A DNA stretch of 64,000 nt from Trichoderma breve (GCF_028502605.1 NC_079236.1:3782001-3846000); one strand, 5' to 3'; shown: positions 45,798 through 56,018, counted from the first letter of the stretch. The notes: generated by a model not told the origin, from the sequence alone. Numbers and translations: made by a program.

Positions 45798-46978
45798 CTA
45801 CTGATCTTGACCTTTTCCATGATGTTTCACTGATGACTCAGGGACCATGGTTGATCCATTGTGCCTCGAGACTACCCAATCTCGAAGTTTCGCAAAATTC
45901 CGGCATGTGTGTGGAACATCAGAGTTCACGTAGTTTCTTCCTAGATAATCCGTCCATTCTGTAGGTATTAAGGTCATGTCTCCCGAGCACATTAACATCT
46001 GTCGAATATGATCGATGCAATGTTCTATAATAAAAAGTAAAACTTGTTAGTGTACCATGCAATTATTTAAACGCTAGGATTAAATCAGCTGCGCATACCT
46101 TGGTGGATGATTGTATTAGGATGCGTAGACGGTGGATAGTAGTCTGGCCAAAATGATTGCCGCAACCGGTTCTATTCACTGACATTAGACCCGTTCAAAA
46201 TGGCTGAGAAGTATGGGACCTGGATAGAATCGAACATACCAAGCAATGTAGAGCATGAAACATGTCAATTCTAGTAGGATTAGTATAGCTTGATAAATGT
46301 TCAGCTTTCAAAGAGAACATACCCTGCCATATAACCACCCACTTTATCATTCCAATATACATCCGAGGCACTTCCAAACGCCTCGATGGCTTCTTCAGCA
46401 GTGATTCGGAAATATCTTCCTGCATGATAGTTAGCAATAAGTAATTGTTAGAGTTTAAACTGGGCAGTAAACTCGCCAGCTGTAATTTCTTCCCATGCGC
46501 TGTCAATCTCGGGAGAAGGGGGGCCGGTATATGTTGTCTTCCCTGGATTTGGTACGTGGAATGTGCCATTTTCCATAAAGACTGGAGCTCCTGTGAATGT
46601 CACTATTTCCAACTCAATTTCCGATGATGCGGACTCTATCATATCAGATGGTCAGTTTCTGTAGGACTTCTATGCTGCATCAAGGTACGTACTGAAATCG
46701 GTTGGGCGAAGTAGAGAATATTCTTCGGATTGACATGGCTTGTCCCTAAGTTCATATTGAGCGAAAGAGATGATCATGAATACCAAGGTCAGAATCCATG
46801 GTAAAGCTTGAAAAGGTAGCGACTGTGTCCATCGCCTGGAGCGCAAATGAACTTCTTCTAGCTCTATACCATCATCTATTTCGCTCTTCGTAGAATCTTC
46901 TATTGAAGCTCTGCCCAACAGCGCATAATCTTTCTCCAATGAAGACATATTTTGTAACGAACGTTTAATTCGCCACAT
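45798..46978 (-). CDS. UstYa-family (DUF3328) oxidase, copy A
   Basis: Members catalyse oxidative cyclisation or modification of fungal ribosomal peptides. Six exons on the minus strand (46978-46693, 46635-46477, 46419-46323, 46270-46240, 46171-46099, 46024-45798) give 290 residues. One membrane helix (ALPWILTLVFMIISFAQY) follows a short cytosolic tail. Both HxxHC motifs are intact: HALHC before LNRLRQSFWPDYYPP, and HQEHC before IDHIRQMLMCSGDMT. A PHTCRNFAKLRDW block ends the domain. Intron 2 must use a GC donor (GCGAGT at 46476) to match the homologous junction in copy C; a GT alternative (46463) gives a less family-like join. The frame begins at 46984 with GTG; ATG 46978 and 46948 are the candidates. 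It lies 0.7 kb downstream of the repeat-bearing precursor gene on the same strand. Confidence 0.9.
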
Positions 46979-47713
46979 TGCCACCCTGTCGTAAAAGTGT
47001 CTAATCAGTAAAAGAGTGGTAATTTTTTTTTGATGTCAACTGAACATACAGCAGAAATTCGAACAACCTGTATACTGGCTTGAGGATTGCTCCTTCGGAG
47101 CATTAATCCTAGTGGGGTTGGAGCTTCTGATCACATCGACGCGAACCAACAGCATGTTACACTGAAGGATTTCAATACTACAAAAGGTCTGGGGAAGCGA
47201 GGGTAGCCCGGCATTGTAATGCCGGCGGATATCCGGCATCATGGGTCCGCTGTATCCCACCAAGTGCCAGCGTGTGACTGACTACACGCCGTGCCTAGGC
47301 TGGCGATAGAGACTCGCAATGACGTTGAATCTTAGTATGGCTTGATAACGAAAGCTTTTAAGTTGTCGCAGGATCATGGTCTAGAATTGATAAAAGCTGT
47401 TTCCTAAATTTAATGACGCATACTGCTTTCTCGTATTGTAAACGCTAACAAATGCTCTAAAGGGACTTTGGGGATGGTGTAAGTGGTTCCAGATGCAACG
47501 TATGGTCTGTTGTAGGTGAGACATCAGCCTTACGTCTACATAATTTATGCCAATCTCTAATGGATCAACATCTCTATCTATATTGCGATATGGATGTAGA
47601 ACAGTTGGTTATTGGCAAGATTGCCTACGTTGAACTTAAGGAAGATATACTTCTAAATTGTGCAAACAGCAACGCTCATAGACTAGATATATCATGATGA
47701 CCGTTATACCGAT
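46979..47713. other. intergenic region between UstYa copy A and the precursor gene
   Basis: About 0.7 kb with no coding signal. It carries the CGG/CCG palindrome block at 47208-47237, upstream of copy A, and then the 3' flank of the precursor gene. Confidence 0.55.
47208..47237. promoter_or_regulatory. CGG-N10-CCG palindrome plus CGG-N4-CCG palindrome
   Basis: CCGGCAT-TGTA-ATGCCGG is a perfect inverted repeat that contains CGG-N10-CCG (47209-47224). It is followed at once by CGGATATCCG (47226-47235). It lies about 230 bp upstream of UstYa copy A. CGG inverted repeats with a fixed spacer are typical Zn2Cys6-factor sites. Confidence 0.55.
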
Positions 47714-48118
47714 TTACCTTTCACCTTTGCGACCGCCGTCTCCCTCATCATCGCCCTCATACCGCTTCACTTTCTCGCCCTTACGGTCGCCTTCTCCTTC
47801 GTCGTCGCCCTCGTACCGCTTCGCTTTTTCTCCTTTACGACCGCCATCTCCTTCGTCATCGCCTTCATAACGCTTCATCTTTTCACCCTTACGATCTCCA
47901 TCTCCTTCATCATCTCCTTCGTAACGCTTGCTGAAACTGGTTTGAACTACATCAATTGAGCGTCCAGCAAGATCCAAAGCACCTAGATATGTGTTTTAAA
48001 GTTAACACTGACTCAATTGCACGCATTATAGCATCTACTTACCCCGGGCTGGGATAGCAACAGCGGCAGTGATATACGCTGTAGCCAGTAGGCTAACTAT
48101 TGCTTTGGTGAATAACAT
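47714..48118 (-). CDS. secreted repeat precursor of a dikaritin-type RiPP
   Basis: Two exons (48118-48043 and 47982-47714, GTAAGT...TCTAG intron of 60 nt) encode 114 residues. A clear signal peptide (basic FTK, then a hydrophobic core to TAAVA) is followed by a short leader ending in SFSKR. Four units then follow, each starting YEGDDEG and preceded by Lys-Arg: YEGDDEGDGDRKGEKMKR, YEGDDEGDGGRKGEKAKR, YEGDDEGEGDRKGEKVKR and a shorter final copy ending GGRKGER. This is the layout of UstA/PhomA-type precursors: signal peptide, Kex2 sites and identical cores with a modifiable aromatic residue. The cores are very acidic. UstYa-family genes on both sides support the assignment. The product cannot be predicted, and no identical core is known to me. 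Confidence 0.88.
47717..47923 (-). repeat. 54-bp coding repeats of the RiPP precursor, 3 full and 1 short copy
   Basis: Units at 47870-47923, 47816-47869, 47762-47815 and 47717-47761 (coding order). The amino acids are almost constant, while many third codon positions differ between units. Confidence 0.93.
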
Positions 48119-48842
48119 GGCAGACTATAGTATTGATATGGTGTCCAAATTGATGTAAAGTTTAGATTCTTCAAGTTGGAAGAGAGTAGCACTGCTGGTA
48201 CATAAGAAGAAAATACACCAACTTTTTATACCTAATTCTAGCATGATTCCGATATGGGCTACTTCAGAACCTCTAAATATTGCTATAAGCCGATGGTCAT
48301 ACAAATAAAATTTATTCATCAACAAGTTGTTAAAATGCCTTCTGACCTTAATTTAGTGGGCACATGAACGTTACAGCGTTCGTGAGCGAGACTGCAACTT
48401 GTCGTCATGACTGAGCGATATCGCACCTGAGGACTTTTCCGCCTTGTCGCATAGATAGTGGTACTTTTGTTTCCTCCTTCCTTAGATAGCCAGTGAGGAT
48501 CTTCAATATGTTTCTACCTCAATCCTGAGCCGAGAGCAAAAGTTCGCCAGAAGACTCATGCATGTTGGCGCTAGTAAATGCAAGTAGATCGAAGTATCAC
48601 CAACACCTTCTCTGCAATTAAGACGACATGTCAGAATTATATCGATGACGATTACCAAAACAACTAATACAGAAGTAGAATATTGAATTAGTTGAATGAA
48701 AGCAACAAATCGGCTTTTGTTAGTTTCCCGTGCTGGCAAAAAGTTCGCAAAAATACGATGTCTCTATAGCCAGCGGAGTCATATGGGATTGTCTACTCTG
48801 TTTCTCTCAAACTAAAATTACCACAGTAAATCGCAAAACAAC
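48119..48842. promoter_or_regulatory. divergent promoter region of the precursor and acyltransferase genes
   Basis: 724 bp between two divergent starts. It is AT-rich, with no gene. I could not find the CGG-N10-CCG palindrome that occurs elsewhere in the cluster; only single CGG/CCG triplets are present (e.g. 48711 and 48728). Confidence 0.5.
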
Positions 48843-50255
48843 ATGCACGGCGATATGGAGAGATTTGGCACTACTCGCCCAACAGCCAAGTATCGTGCCG
48901 TATATTGCTTTCAACACATCTATCCGGCAATAGTCAAGCTAGGCGTATTGCTTTTGCCAAGCTGGTTACAATCCGATTCAACTTATCGTCCGACTTCTAC
49001 AAAGAATGTACATACAACAAGCTATCTAGACGGCCTAAGAGGCCTCATATCTATTCTGGTTTTCGTCCGTCATTTTTCTCTTCCGTGGCAAAAGCACATG
49101 GATTACGGCTATGGATATGAGAATTACTATGGAATACTTCGCTTGCCAATCTTACGCCTCATGTATGCTGGTCCATTGGTGCCCATGTTCTTCATTGTTT
49201 CCGGCTTTGTCCTCTCCATCAAGACCTTCAAGCTAGCTCAAGTAGCAGCACATGATTGCCTTTTTCTAGCTTTGTCGAAGTCATCTTTTCGGAGAGCAAT
49301 TCGTCTCTTTTCACCACCAATTATTACAACCTTTTTTGTCATGGTGCTTGCTCAACTCGGGAGTTTTTCTTTCCCATATTCCGATATGCCCGGGAGAAGA
49401 CCAGTTCATCCTGTAGCTGAGAGTTCATTCTGGCTTCAGTTCATTCGCTGGGCAAATTTCGTTAGCGATGAGTTGGTTAATCCATGGCGATGGGACGTCC
49501 CACGCTTAGAGTACGGCCCTCATCTCTGGACAATCCCAATATCGTACAAGGGGTCATTGGTTGTATTTCTTTTGTGCCTCATGCTCGCACGCGTGAAGCC
49601 GAATGTCCGATTATGTATACTTTGCAGCCAAATGGCCTATGCCCTTATGCAGGGCCGCTGGGACATCGCACCCTTCTTAGCTGGGATGGTTTTATCCCAA
49701 CTTAGTCTTTTTCGTTCAGCAGACACACTTCCCCAATCCAAAAACACCAAGAATCACCAATCTCTAGGTTACGTTGGAGACATACTGGATTTTCTATTGC
49801 TACTGTTGGGCCTATACATCGGCTCATTTCCCCGACACAACAAGGGAACGGACTGTGTCTCTGGCTATCGGTTTCTATGCACCATTACACCCAATTATCG
49901 ATACTGGCATGATATTTCTGCTTTTAACATTATATGGGCACTATCTCGACAAAGATACCTTCAAGTCCCTTTAAGCTCTGCTACGGCCCAATACTTTGGT
50001 AAAATATCTTTCTCTATGTATCTCATACATGAGCCAATGCTACATGTCTTTGGATACTTCACTGTTCCGTTCTTCTGGAAATTTACCGGAACTGATTCAA
50101 TATTTCACTACCAACTTGGATTTGGGCTTGGTATGCTTGTAACTGGAGTTGTCTTAATCTGGCTCTCTGACATATTCAAGAGGGTCGTGGAAGATGCATG
50201 TGAACGTTTCACTACTTGGGTAGAGAAGTCATGTTTTACTACGCCATCAGTATAA
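48843..50255 (+). CDS. membrane acyltransferase, acyltransferase-3 family
   Basis: Single-exon, 470 residues with about ten hydrophobic segments. The family start YLDGLRGLISILVFVRHF contains the catalytic His-type motif near the first helix. The block PMFFIVSGFVLS follows, and the C-terminal KISFSMYLIHEPMLHVFGY is the other hallmark of acyltransferase-3 (PF01757) proteins such as OafA-like and fungal secondary-metabolite O-acyltransferases. It probably transfers a small acyl group from an acyl donor to a hydroxyl or amine in the secretory system. It is divergent from the RiPP precursor gene, so shared control is likely, and the mature peptide may be acylated. That link is inference; the family also includes sterol and sugar acyltransferases. 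Confidence 0.85.
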   Translation: MHGDMERFGTTRPTAKYRAVYCFQHIYPAIVKLGVLLLPSWLQSDSTYRPTSTKNVHTTSYLDGLRGLISILVFVRHFSLPWQKHMDYGYGYENYYGILRLPILRLMYAGPLVPMFFIVSGFVLSIKTFKLAQVAAHDCLFLALSKSSFRRAIRLFSPPIITTFFVMVLAQLGSFSFPYSDMPGRRPVHPVAESSFWLQFIRWANFVSDELVNPWRWDVPRLEYGPHLWTIPISYKGSLVVFLLCLMLARVKPNVRLCILCSQMAYALMQGRWDIAPFLAGMVLSQLSLFRSADTLPQSKNTKNHQSLGYVGDILDFLLLLLGLYIGSFPRHNKGTDCVSGYRFLCTITPNYRYWHDISAFNIIWALSRQRYLQVPLSSATAQYFGKISFSMYLIHEPMLHVFGYFTVPFFWKFTGTDSIFHYQLGFGLGMLVTGVVLIWLSDIFKRVVEDACERFTTWVEKSCFTTPSV

Positions 50256-50475
50256 TGAATATTGAGTGACGAAAAAGTAGATAGAAAGCCATTATATGTC
50301 AAAAGCATTCTCATTATATACTCTCTAAAACTAGCGAAAAGAAACGGGTGCATAAGAGACTAGAGATGCAAAAATGGACCACTGTGCAAAGAACATATTG
50401 GATTAAAGCTTAGATGTAACTTATGAGTTTACAGACTTGAACCCCGTAGTTAGACAAATTATTACTGCTGGCTCC

Positions 50476-51541
50476 TCAGTCTTGAAACACCTGGGTCTCC
50501 CCTCTCCAATGCTCCCAGACATCAACATCTGGCAGATGAAGATTGCCACCGGCATGGTATCGGTTTCTTGTCCACTCTCTCAGTTTGTCAAAATTTCGGC
50601 AAGTATGAACAACATCTGAGTCGGCATAATTGCGTCCTGGGTTTGCGTAATATCGAGTCCCGTAGGCAGTCATATCCCCAGCACACATGATATACTGACG
50701 AATTTGATCGATGCAATGACCTGCAAGTGTAATATCGACTAAGATCAGCCCATTGCACTATGGTGCGGATATGTATGCAAAGGGTGGATATACCTCTATG
50801 TTTCAATGCCGCCTCCTTGTGTTCAGGGTCGATTGGATAATAATCAGGATAGTAATATTTTCGGAGATTATCCTGTATGAGTTAAACAGTGAGTTATTGA
50901 CATGGGGCTAAGAACGGGGTAGTTTGGTTAGTAGTAAACAAGCACTTACTAGACAATGTAGAGTGTGAAAGACGTCCAGTCCCACAGTGTACCCTCCTTT
51001 TCTATGATGCCAATGAATCTCATATTCGTCTGGCCAAAGCGCTCGCGCCTCGTCTTTTGTAATCATAAAGTCTCTCTCTATGACGTAAAGTAAGACTCAG
51101 ATCGTGAAGATTATGGATAAATACTCACCTCCGGTGAGATTACGCCATGCGTCGTCGACCGCGGGACTTGGTGGCCCTATGTAGTCGATTGGGGAAGGAT
51201 TCGGGATAAAAAATTGGCCATTTTCGTCGTACTCTGCATTTCCGTGAAACCGAACCTGGTGGTACTCAATCGACTCTCTCGCAGCGGCTTGTTCTCTTGC
51301 GTCAATATCAGTGTGACTGTATATCTAAGTGAGAACACTCACGAAAATCGGACTGCTTCCATTCTGGAAACTCGGTAGGCTTTGTGACCCATATGTAAGC
51401 TATAAGGCTTAGCGAAACAAAAGCAAGTATTCCTGTGCTTGCTATCCACGGCAGAATTCGTTGTCTGGGATCCGATAAAGGCCTTGGAATAAAATGGTCA
51501 GATTCAGAAAGTAATTCCGATGATTCCTTTTCATCGTCCAT
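50476..51541 (-). CDS. UstYa-family (DUF3328) oxidase, copy C
   Basis: Five exons on the minus strand (51541-51343, 51293-51129, 51077-50950, 50872-50794, 50720-50476) give 271 residues. One membrane helix (ILPWIASTGILAFVSLSLIAYIWV in part) follows an acidic tail. The HTLHC motif is followed by LDNLRKYYYPDYYPIDPEH; the second motif, HRGHC, by IDQIRQYIMCAGDMTAYG; and the domain ends with VHTCRNFDKLREW. It is closest in this window to copy A, with the same intron positions, so the two are likely paralogues. The upstream frame starts at 51607 with TTG, hence ATG 51541. It is divergent from copy D across 555 bp that contain a CGG-N10-CCG palindrome. Confidence 0.9.
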
Positions 51542-51905
51542 TTTCTTCCTCTGAGATTGCGGACTAGGTAAGGTGGTAGAATGGTTGGTGAGGCAAAGTA
51601 AGTTCAAGTCTTAACACTCTTTCACCAATTCTCCAAGAGTTTGTATGTTTAAAAAAGATCATCTCCAGGTTTCACATAGCCTTAATTCCATACCTTCGTT
51701 TCTTTTCCCCGCTGGGGAAAATGCCGCAAGTTTGTGATCGTACACGAATATGACCATACATGACAAATGTGACCTTGTTGTTGGTCGCACCCTGACTAGT
51801 GTAAACGTACTTTGGCCAACCAACGGGCATTTACATGCATACGACGACGAGAAGGATTTACTAGCGTCATCTAGATATATCCAAGTTACTAGCATGAGAT
51901 GACTG

Positions 51906-51921
51906 CGGAACTTTTGTGCCG
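51906..51921. promoter_or_regulatory. CGG-N10-CCG element between UstYa copies C and D
   Basis: CGGAACTTTTGTGCCG in the divergent promoter. It shares the spacing and TGCCG half with the sites at 47209 and 55501. Confidence 0.45.
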
Positions 51922-52096
51922 AGTTACACTGCGTAGTCGAAGTTAGGATCTCAATCCATCAGCATATGGATCAGCACCATAAACTTCAGAGTCGTTGCTC
52001 ACCTAGGCCAGTGATGGCGACTACGTTTTTAATACTCTTTGCAAAATTCTGATTAGAAAAAAAAATAAATTGTTGCAGATCAACGGTTAAAGTATT

Positions 52097-52976
52097 ATGT
52101 CGCGTGGATATATCAGCATTTCCAATGCAGATCTTGCCCTGACAGAAGATCAGGACTGTGAAGAAAGCATCGAAAAGACTACTATTGATACTGCAATTAC
52201 TTACAGATGGGGGAGTATTGCGTGGGTTTCGATTATTATCTTTGCAACGGGAGTACCACTATTGCTCCTACTACTACTTCATGAAGAGAATCGACATGAG
52301 TTCATCCTCCCAAACGGTTAACAACTTTGCGAAACCCGAACATGGTTGGTTCAGTTAACCTAACGGCTCAATAATGATAGTGAAATACAGCACACCCGTG
52401 ACGTTCCAGCCGAATTATCTCTATTGGAACGTCTCCAGCGCCGAGTCAGCTCACGCGTGGGAACTTGTTAGTGAGTAATCCCCTGTGTGTAGCATTCAAG
52501 TGACCAGTGAGAACGCTGACGAAGAGCCTCGTTGGTGCAGATCATCATGGGGAAATTTTCCTACTAGGCTCGAAGAGATATAATCTCCCACCGGGAATTG
52601 AGAGAGCAAATGGTTATCAGTCGTATCCGTTGTCAGCTTTTCATCAACTACATTGCCTAGTAGGTAACACTAATAGCAAGCTCAACATTCTATCGCCACT
52701 CATACTTTATTGTTCTAGAAAATGATCAGAAAACATTATGCGGCATTGCTCAACAAAGTCATATTGAACGACCCTGTGGATAATCATATTGAGCATTGCT
52801 TTGACTATCTGCGTCAGTCAATTATGTGTGCAGCAGACATGACAATTGAACAAGCACGAGTCGATCCTGACGGTCATCGAAGAGCGGTAGATGGGTGGAA
52901 GACGACACACCAGTGCAGGGACTGGGAAAAGGTTCTGGAAGCAGTGCGACCCTTTGGCTGTAGCAATTGTAAATAG
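52097..52976 (+). CDS. UstYb-like (DUF3328) oxidase, copy D
   Basis: Four exons (52097-52316, 52381-52466, 52525-52659, 52719-52976) give 232 residues, short for the family. A membrane helix (IAWVSIIIFATGVPLLLLLLL in part) follows a short tail. The YNLPPGIE segment is typical of the UstYb/CctO-like branch. The motifs HQLHC (followed by LKMIRKHYAALLN) and HIEHC (followed by FDYLRQSIMCAADMTIE) are intact, and the domain ends in THQCRDWEKV. The donor after HAWEL is taken as GTTAGT at 52467; the stronger-looking GTGAGT four bases later would need a 37-nt intron to stay in frame. It is the first of two tandem plus-strand copies. Role as in copy A: oxidative tailoring of the peptide, inferred from family and neighbourhood. 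Confidence 0.87.
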
Positions 52977-53323
52977 TAGGAAGAATCGTGTAGATGGACA
53001 TGACTGAAAAGCAACGATTATAAAAGATGAAAGAGTAAAACATTTAGTGATGTGGAGTGTGATGGTCTACGCGTCTAGAGGTACTTGTAAAGATATGAAT
53101 GGAGAAAGCGCTCCGTGCAACTAGGACTATTTTTAGCACAGTGGAGACAGGCAGAGATTATAAATGTCTAAGGGTGCCCGGTGCTATCTCAGGCCACAAC
53201 TCCTTTATATACGTCAATTTTCATTGTGAAAAGGTTGAGGCAAAAAAAAAATTGGACACTTTTGAACATTCAGATATTATTCAAATTTGCTTCTACTCCT
53301 TTGCTTCTACTCATTTTACGGCC
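52977..53323. other. spacer between UstYb-like copies D and E
   Basis: 347 bp with no gene, presumably the terminator of copy D and the promoter of copy E. A CCGG with imperfect flanks at about 53178 does not match the CGG-N10-CCG pattern. Confidence 0.5.
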
Positions 53324-54292
53324 ATGGCTTACAAAGGCATATCCGAGGAAAATACTGGAATGGATGAAGAGCAGCATGTTCCATTTCTGCCACCTATAGA
53401 TCATCCAGGCCGTACATCTGAGAATACAAAGCAAAATATTCGACCGGATTACTTGAAGATAGCCATGTATGGACTGCTTGGTTTATCTGCAATGTTAATT
53501 ATCGGCGGTTTAAGGTCAAAGCCTACGTTTGAAGGATGTGTGAAACATTTACATGAGTGGTGTAAGTTTCAATGATAGGCCCTACGTCAGTGGAACAACA
53601 ATAACGTAATTTGATGCCATGTATAAATAGCGCCAATGTTGGAAGCATTTGAATATGATGCCAGACCGAGAATTGGAATGACTTCAAATTTTATATACAT
53701 GGGGCATCCTACATCAGTTCTTGAACAAGCCTGGGACAGTCTTTGGCAGTGTGAGCCCTTTCAACTTCTTACTATTTACACTCTTACATCTGACGTTTTA
53801 TTCTAGTCGGATCATTCGGGTTCCCAGAAGAACAACTTCCGCTACTCCATAAATCCAGCACAGAACATGATTGGCACCATCTGCCGGAGGCAGATGGTGG
53901 AGGTATTCAAGCTTATGTTGAAGGCTTCCATTACATTCACTGCTTGGTATGGATCATTCAGTTTGCAATCGACACCACTGAGAAACTGCTAATGAGCTTA
54001 GAACCTCGTACGTCAGTTTACGTATCGGAATGAGTATGATTATAGCGATATTCATGCTTTCAATAACCCTCATATGGACATTATGGACCACGTTGAGCAC
54101 TGTTTGGAAATGCTCAGAGTGAAAATAATGTGTAATGCAGATTTATCCATTTACCCGGTATCAAGAGACACAAGCGATGACAGGACGATTCATGTTGAGA
54201 GGCAAAAACAGGTGTGCCCAAAATTTGAGAGATTAGTTAAATGGGCAGATGATCACATTACTGTGCCATTTCACAAAGAAACAGAGGGATGA
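53324..54292 (+). CDS. UstYb-like (DUF3328) oxidase, copy E
   Basis: Four exons (53324-53561, 53631-53750, 53807-53946, 54002-54292) give 262 residues. The N-terminal tail (with FLPP) leads to the membrane helix LKIAMYGLLGLSAMLIIGGL. SPMLEAFEY and EQAWDSLW are standard early blocks of the family. The first catalytic motif is HYIHC, with NLVRQF after it; the second is HVEHC, followed by LEMLRVKIMCNADLSIY. It ends with a CPKFERLVKWADDH block. It resembles copies D and F more than A and C. Its motif histidines are all present, so it is predicted active. It is followed within 76 bp by the 3' end of copy F, a convergent arrangement. Confidence 0.9.
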
Positions 54293-54367
54293 GCATGTCA
54301 TTTAACTTGGTGTTTCCCGGTAATAACTTTAGAAGCATGTATTAACATGGACTTTATTTTCTGCTCC

Positions 54368-55470
54368 TTACAAGGAAATGGCAAATTGACGGAGTGACTC
54401 ATTGCTACTCGTAAAGCGTTGTTGAGCCCAATGAAGTATCTTGGGGTAATTCCGACAGATATGATCATTTCCGGTGACAGGAACAGTTCCTTTTGAAGAA
54501 TGGTTGGTGTTGGCGATCAAGTACAGAGTGGCATCAAAATTGCAGACTAATTCTCTGCGAAGAGCTTCTATACATTGGTTGACTTGTGACCTCAAAGGCA
54601 CTTCAACATATGTCTCGTTTGGCACCATGTAGACATACTGACGAATCAACTTCTATGCATCTTGTTTCTTAGTATTCTTGATATGCTATATATTGCTACA
54701 AGAGTGCTAAGCACTTACCACGCAATTTAAATGTAAAACTACTCCAAGAACAGCATGTTCGCTAGAATTTGAGCGGCTATTCAAAGGAACTTGACTCACT
54801 CCGTCTAAAATAAGTTACATTAGCAATCCATTACTTTGATCTGATCTCTGAATTATCTGACGCAGTATTGATAGGTACTAACACGGAGCGAATTCTTCCC
54901 AAGCTGCTTCGCGATCAGGTGTTGGTGGTCCTCTATAGGTTTCACGATCTGAGTAGTGATCACGAAAATTTTCCCGTTGATATTCCACGGCCTCAAGTGC
55001 AGGTGCTATAGTAGGGTTCACAATATTAGTTATTATGAGAAAATCGGAGTCGAGATAAATTTGAAATGGAATATTGATAACACGTACTATTGGGGAAGAA
55101 AAGGTTTGTACACGCTACATCTGAAGGAGCACGCAGAGCTTGGAAGCCATAAAATATACTGGAGGCAGCAAAGCAAAAAATGCAGAGCGCTAAATAAATC
55201 CAGCGCAAAAGCTGCCGTGTATTATCGCGTTACTTTAACAACATAATGTCAAATACCTCGCAAACATCTCTTTCTCCAGGTTTTATCTAAGAAAATATGA
55301 AGAAAGCTAGTGATAGTCTTCACCTGGCAAATAGATGATTCATTATTCAGATATTCATTCCTCAGAGAATATGTGGAAGTACTTTGAGTGGAATAAGACA
55401 AACCTGTAGTAGCGGCTGTGATGACTATAGAATTGTAACTCGCTATAATACAGGGAGTTTCCCTATGCAT
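54368..55470 (-). CDS. UstYb-like (DUF3328) protein, copy F, both HxxHC motifs degenerate
   Basis: Exons on the minus strand: 55211-55088, 55005-54883, 54804-54719 and 54652-54368, plus a proposed first exon 55470-55324 that supplies the only in-frame ATG (254 residues in total). The fold markers are intact: a membrane helix (WIYLALCIFCFAASSIFYG), TPALEAVEYQRENFRD, TYRGPPTPDREAAWEEF and a final HICRNYPKILHWAQQ. The two catalytic motifs are not. Where family members have HxxHC, this protein has LHLNC at the first position and QVNQC at the second. Splice sites and frames are otherwise sound, so this is a structured but possibly non-catalytic member rather than a random wreck. The first-exon donor (GTGAAG) is weak, so the start is the least certain part. 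Confidence 0.72.
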
Positions 55471-56018
55471 ATGCAGGATGAAGCAGCCAAAAGACTAGGC
55501 CGGCAACATTTTGCCGATTTGTGAAAGACGAACCAACATGCAGAAAAACGCAAATTAGCGGCGCAAAAGTGCACTCAGTCACAGTCTAGCACATGATACT
55601 CGTGTATGCTTTTTAATCACACTACACTCCGACTTACATAGCGCTCTTTGTTCCTTGGAGGAGGAGCCGGTGAAGCGTCAACCCAAAAACACCATAGAAG
55701 GAGTCACCTGCTCCCTTAGTACTAGTCCACTGGGCATCGCCTTTCACAGAAACAGAAAAGATAAGGCCCGGCAAAGAGTGCCGATCCCATCTCACGTAGG
55801 ATGGAAAGCGAAATGCGGGCACTGAGAAAGTGTTGACATAGGATAAACCCATTCATCGCCAACTTGAGCAAGAGTCGACAGGCATGCGATTGACAACTTG
55901 TTGGTAGGTTCTCTTATTATACACTGATGTTTCGACGTTTCAATTGCAAGGTAATGATCTCAACTTATAGTTGAACAAGCTGTCAGTTGCTAAAGCATAC
56001 CTTTTGCTCACTTCCACG
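55471..56018. promoter_or_regulatory. divergent promoter of UstYb-like copy F and the M3 peptidase remnant
   Basis: 548 bp with two inverted CGG repeats: CGGCAACATTTTGCCG at 55501-55516 (N10) and CGGCAAAGAGTGCCG at 55769-55783 (N9). No coding sequence is visible. Confidence 0.5.

Noticed and set aside
52471..52507. Alternative GTGAGT donor in UstYb-like copy D
   Set aside because: It keeps the frame only with a 37-nt intron, shorter than all other introns here; the GTTAGT donor gives 58 nt.
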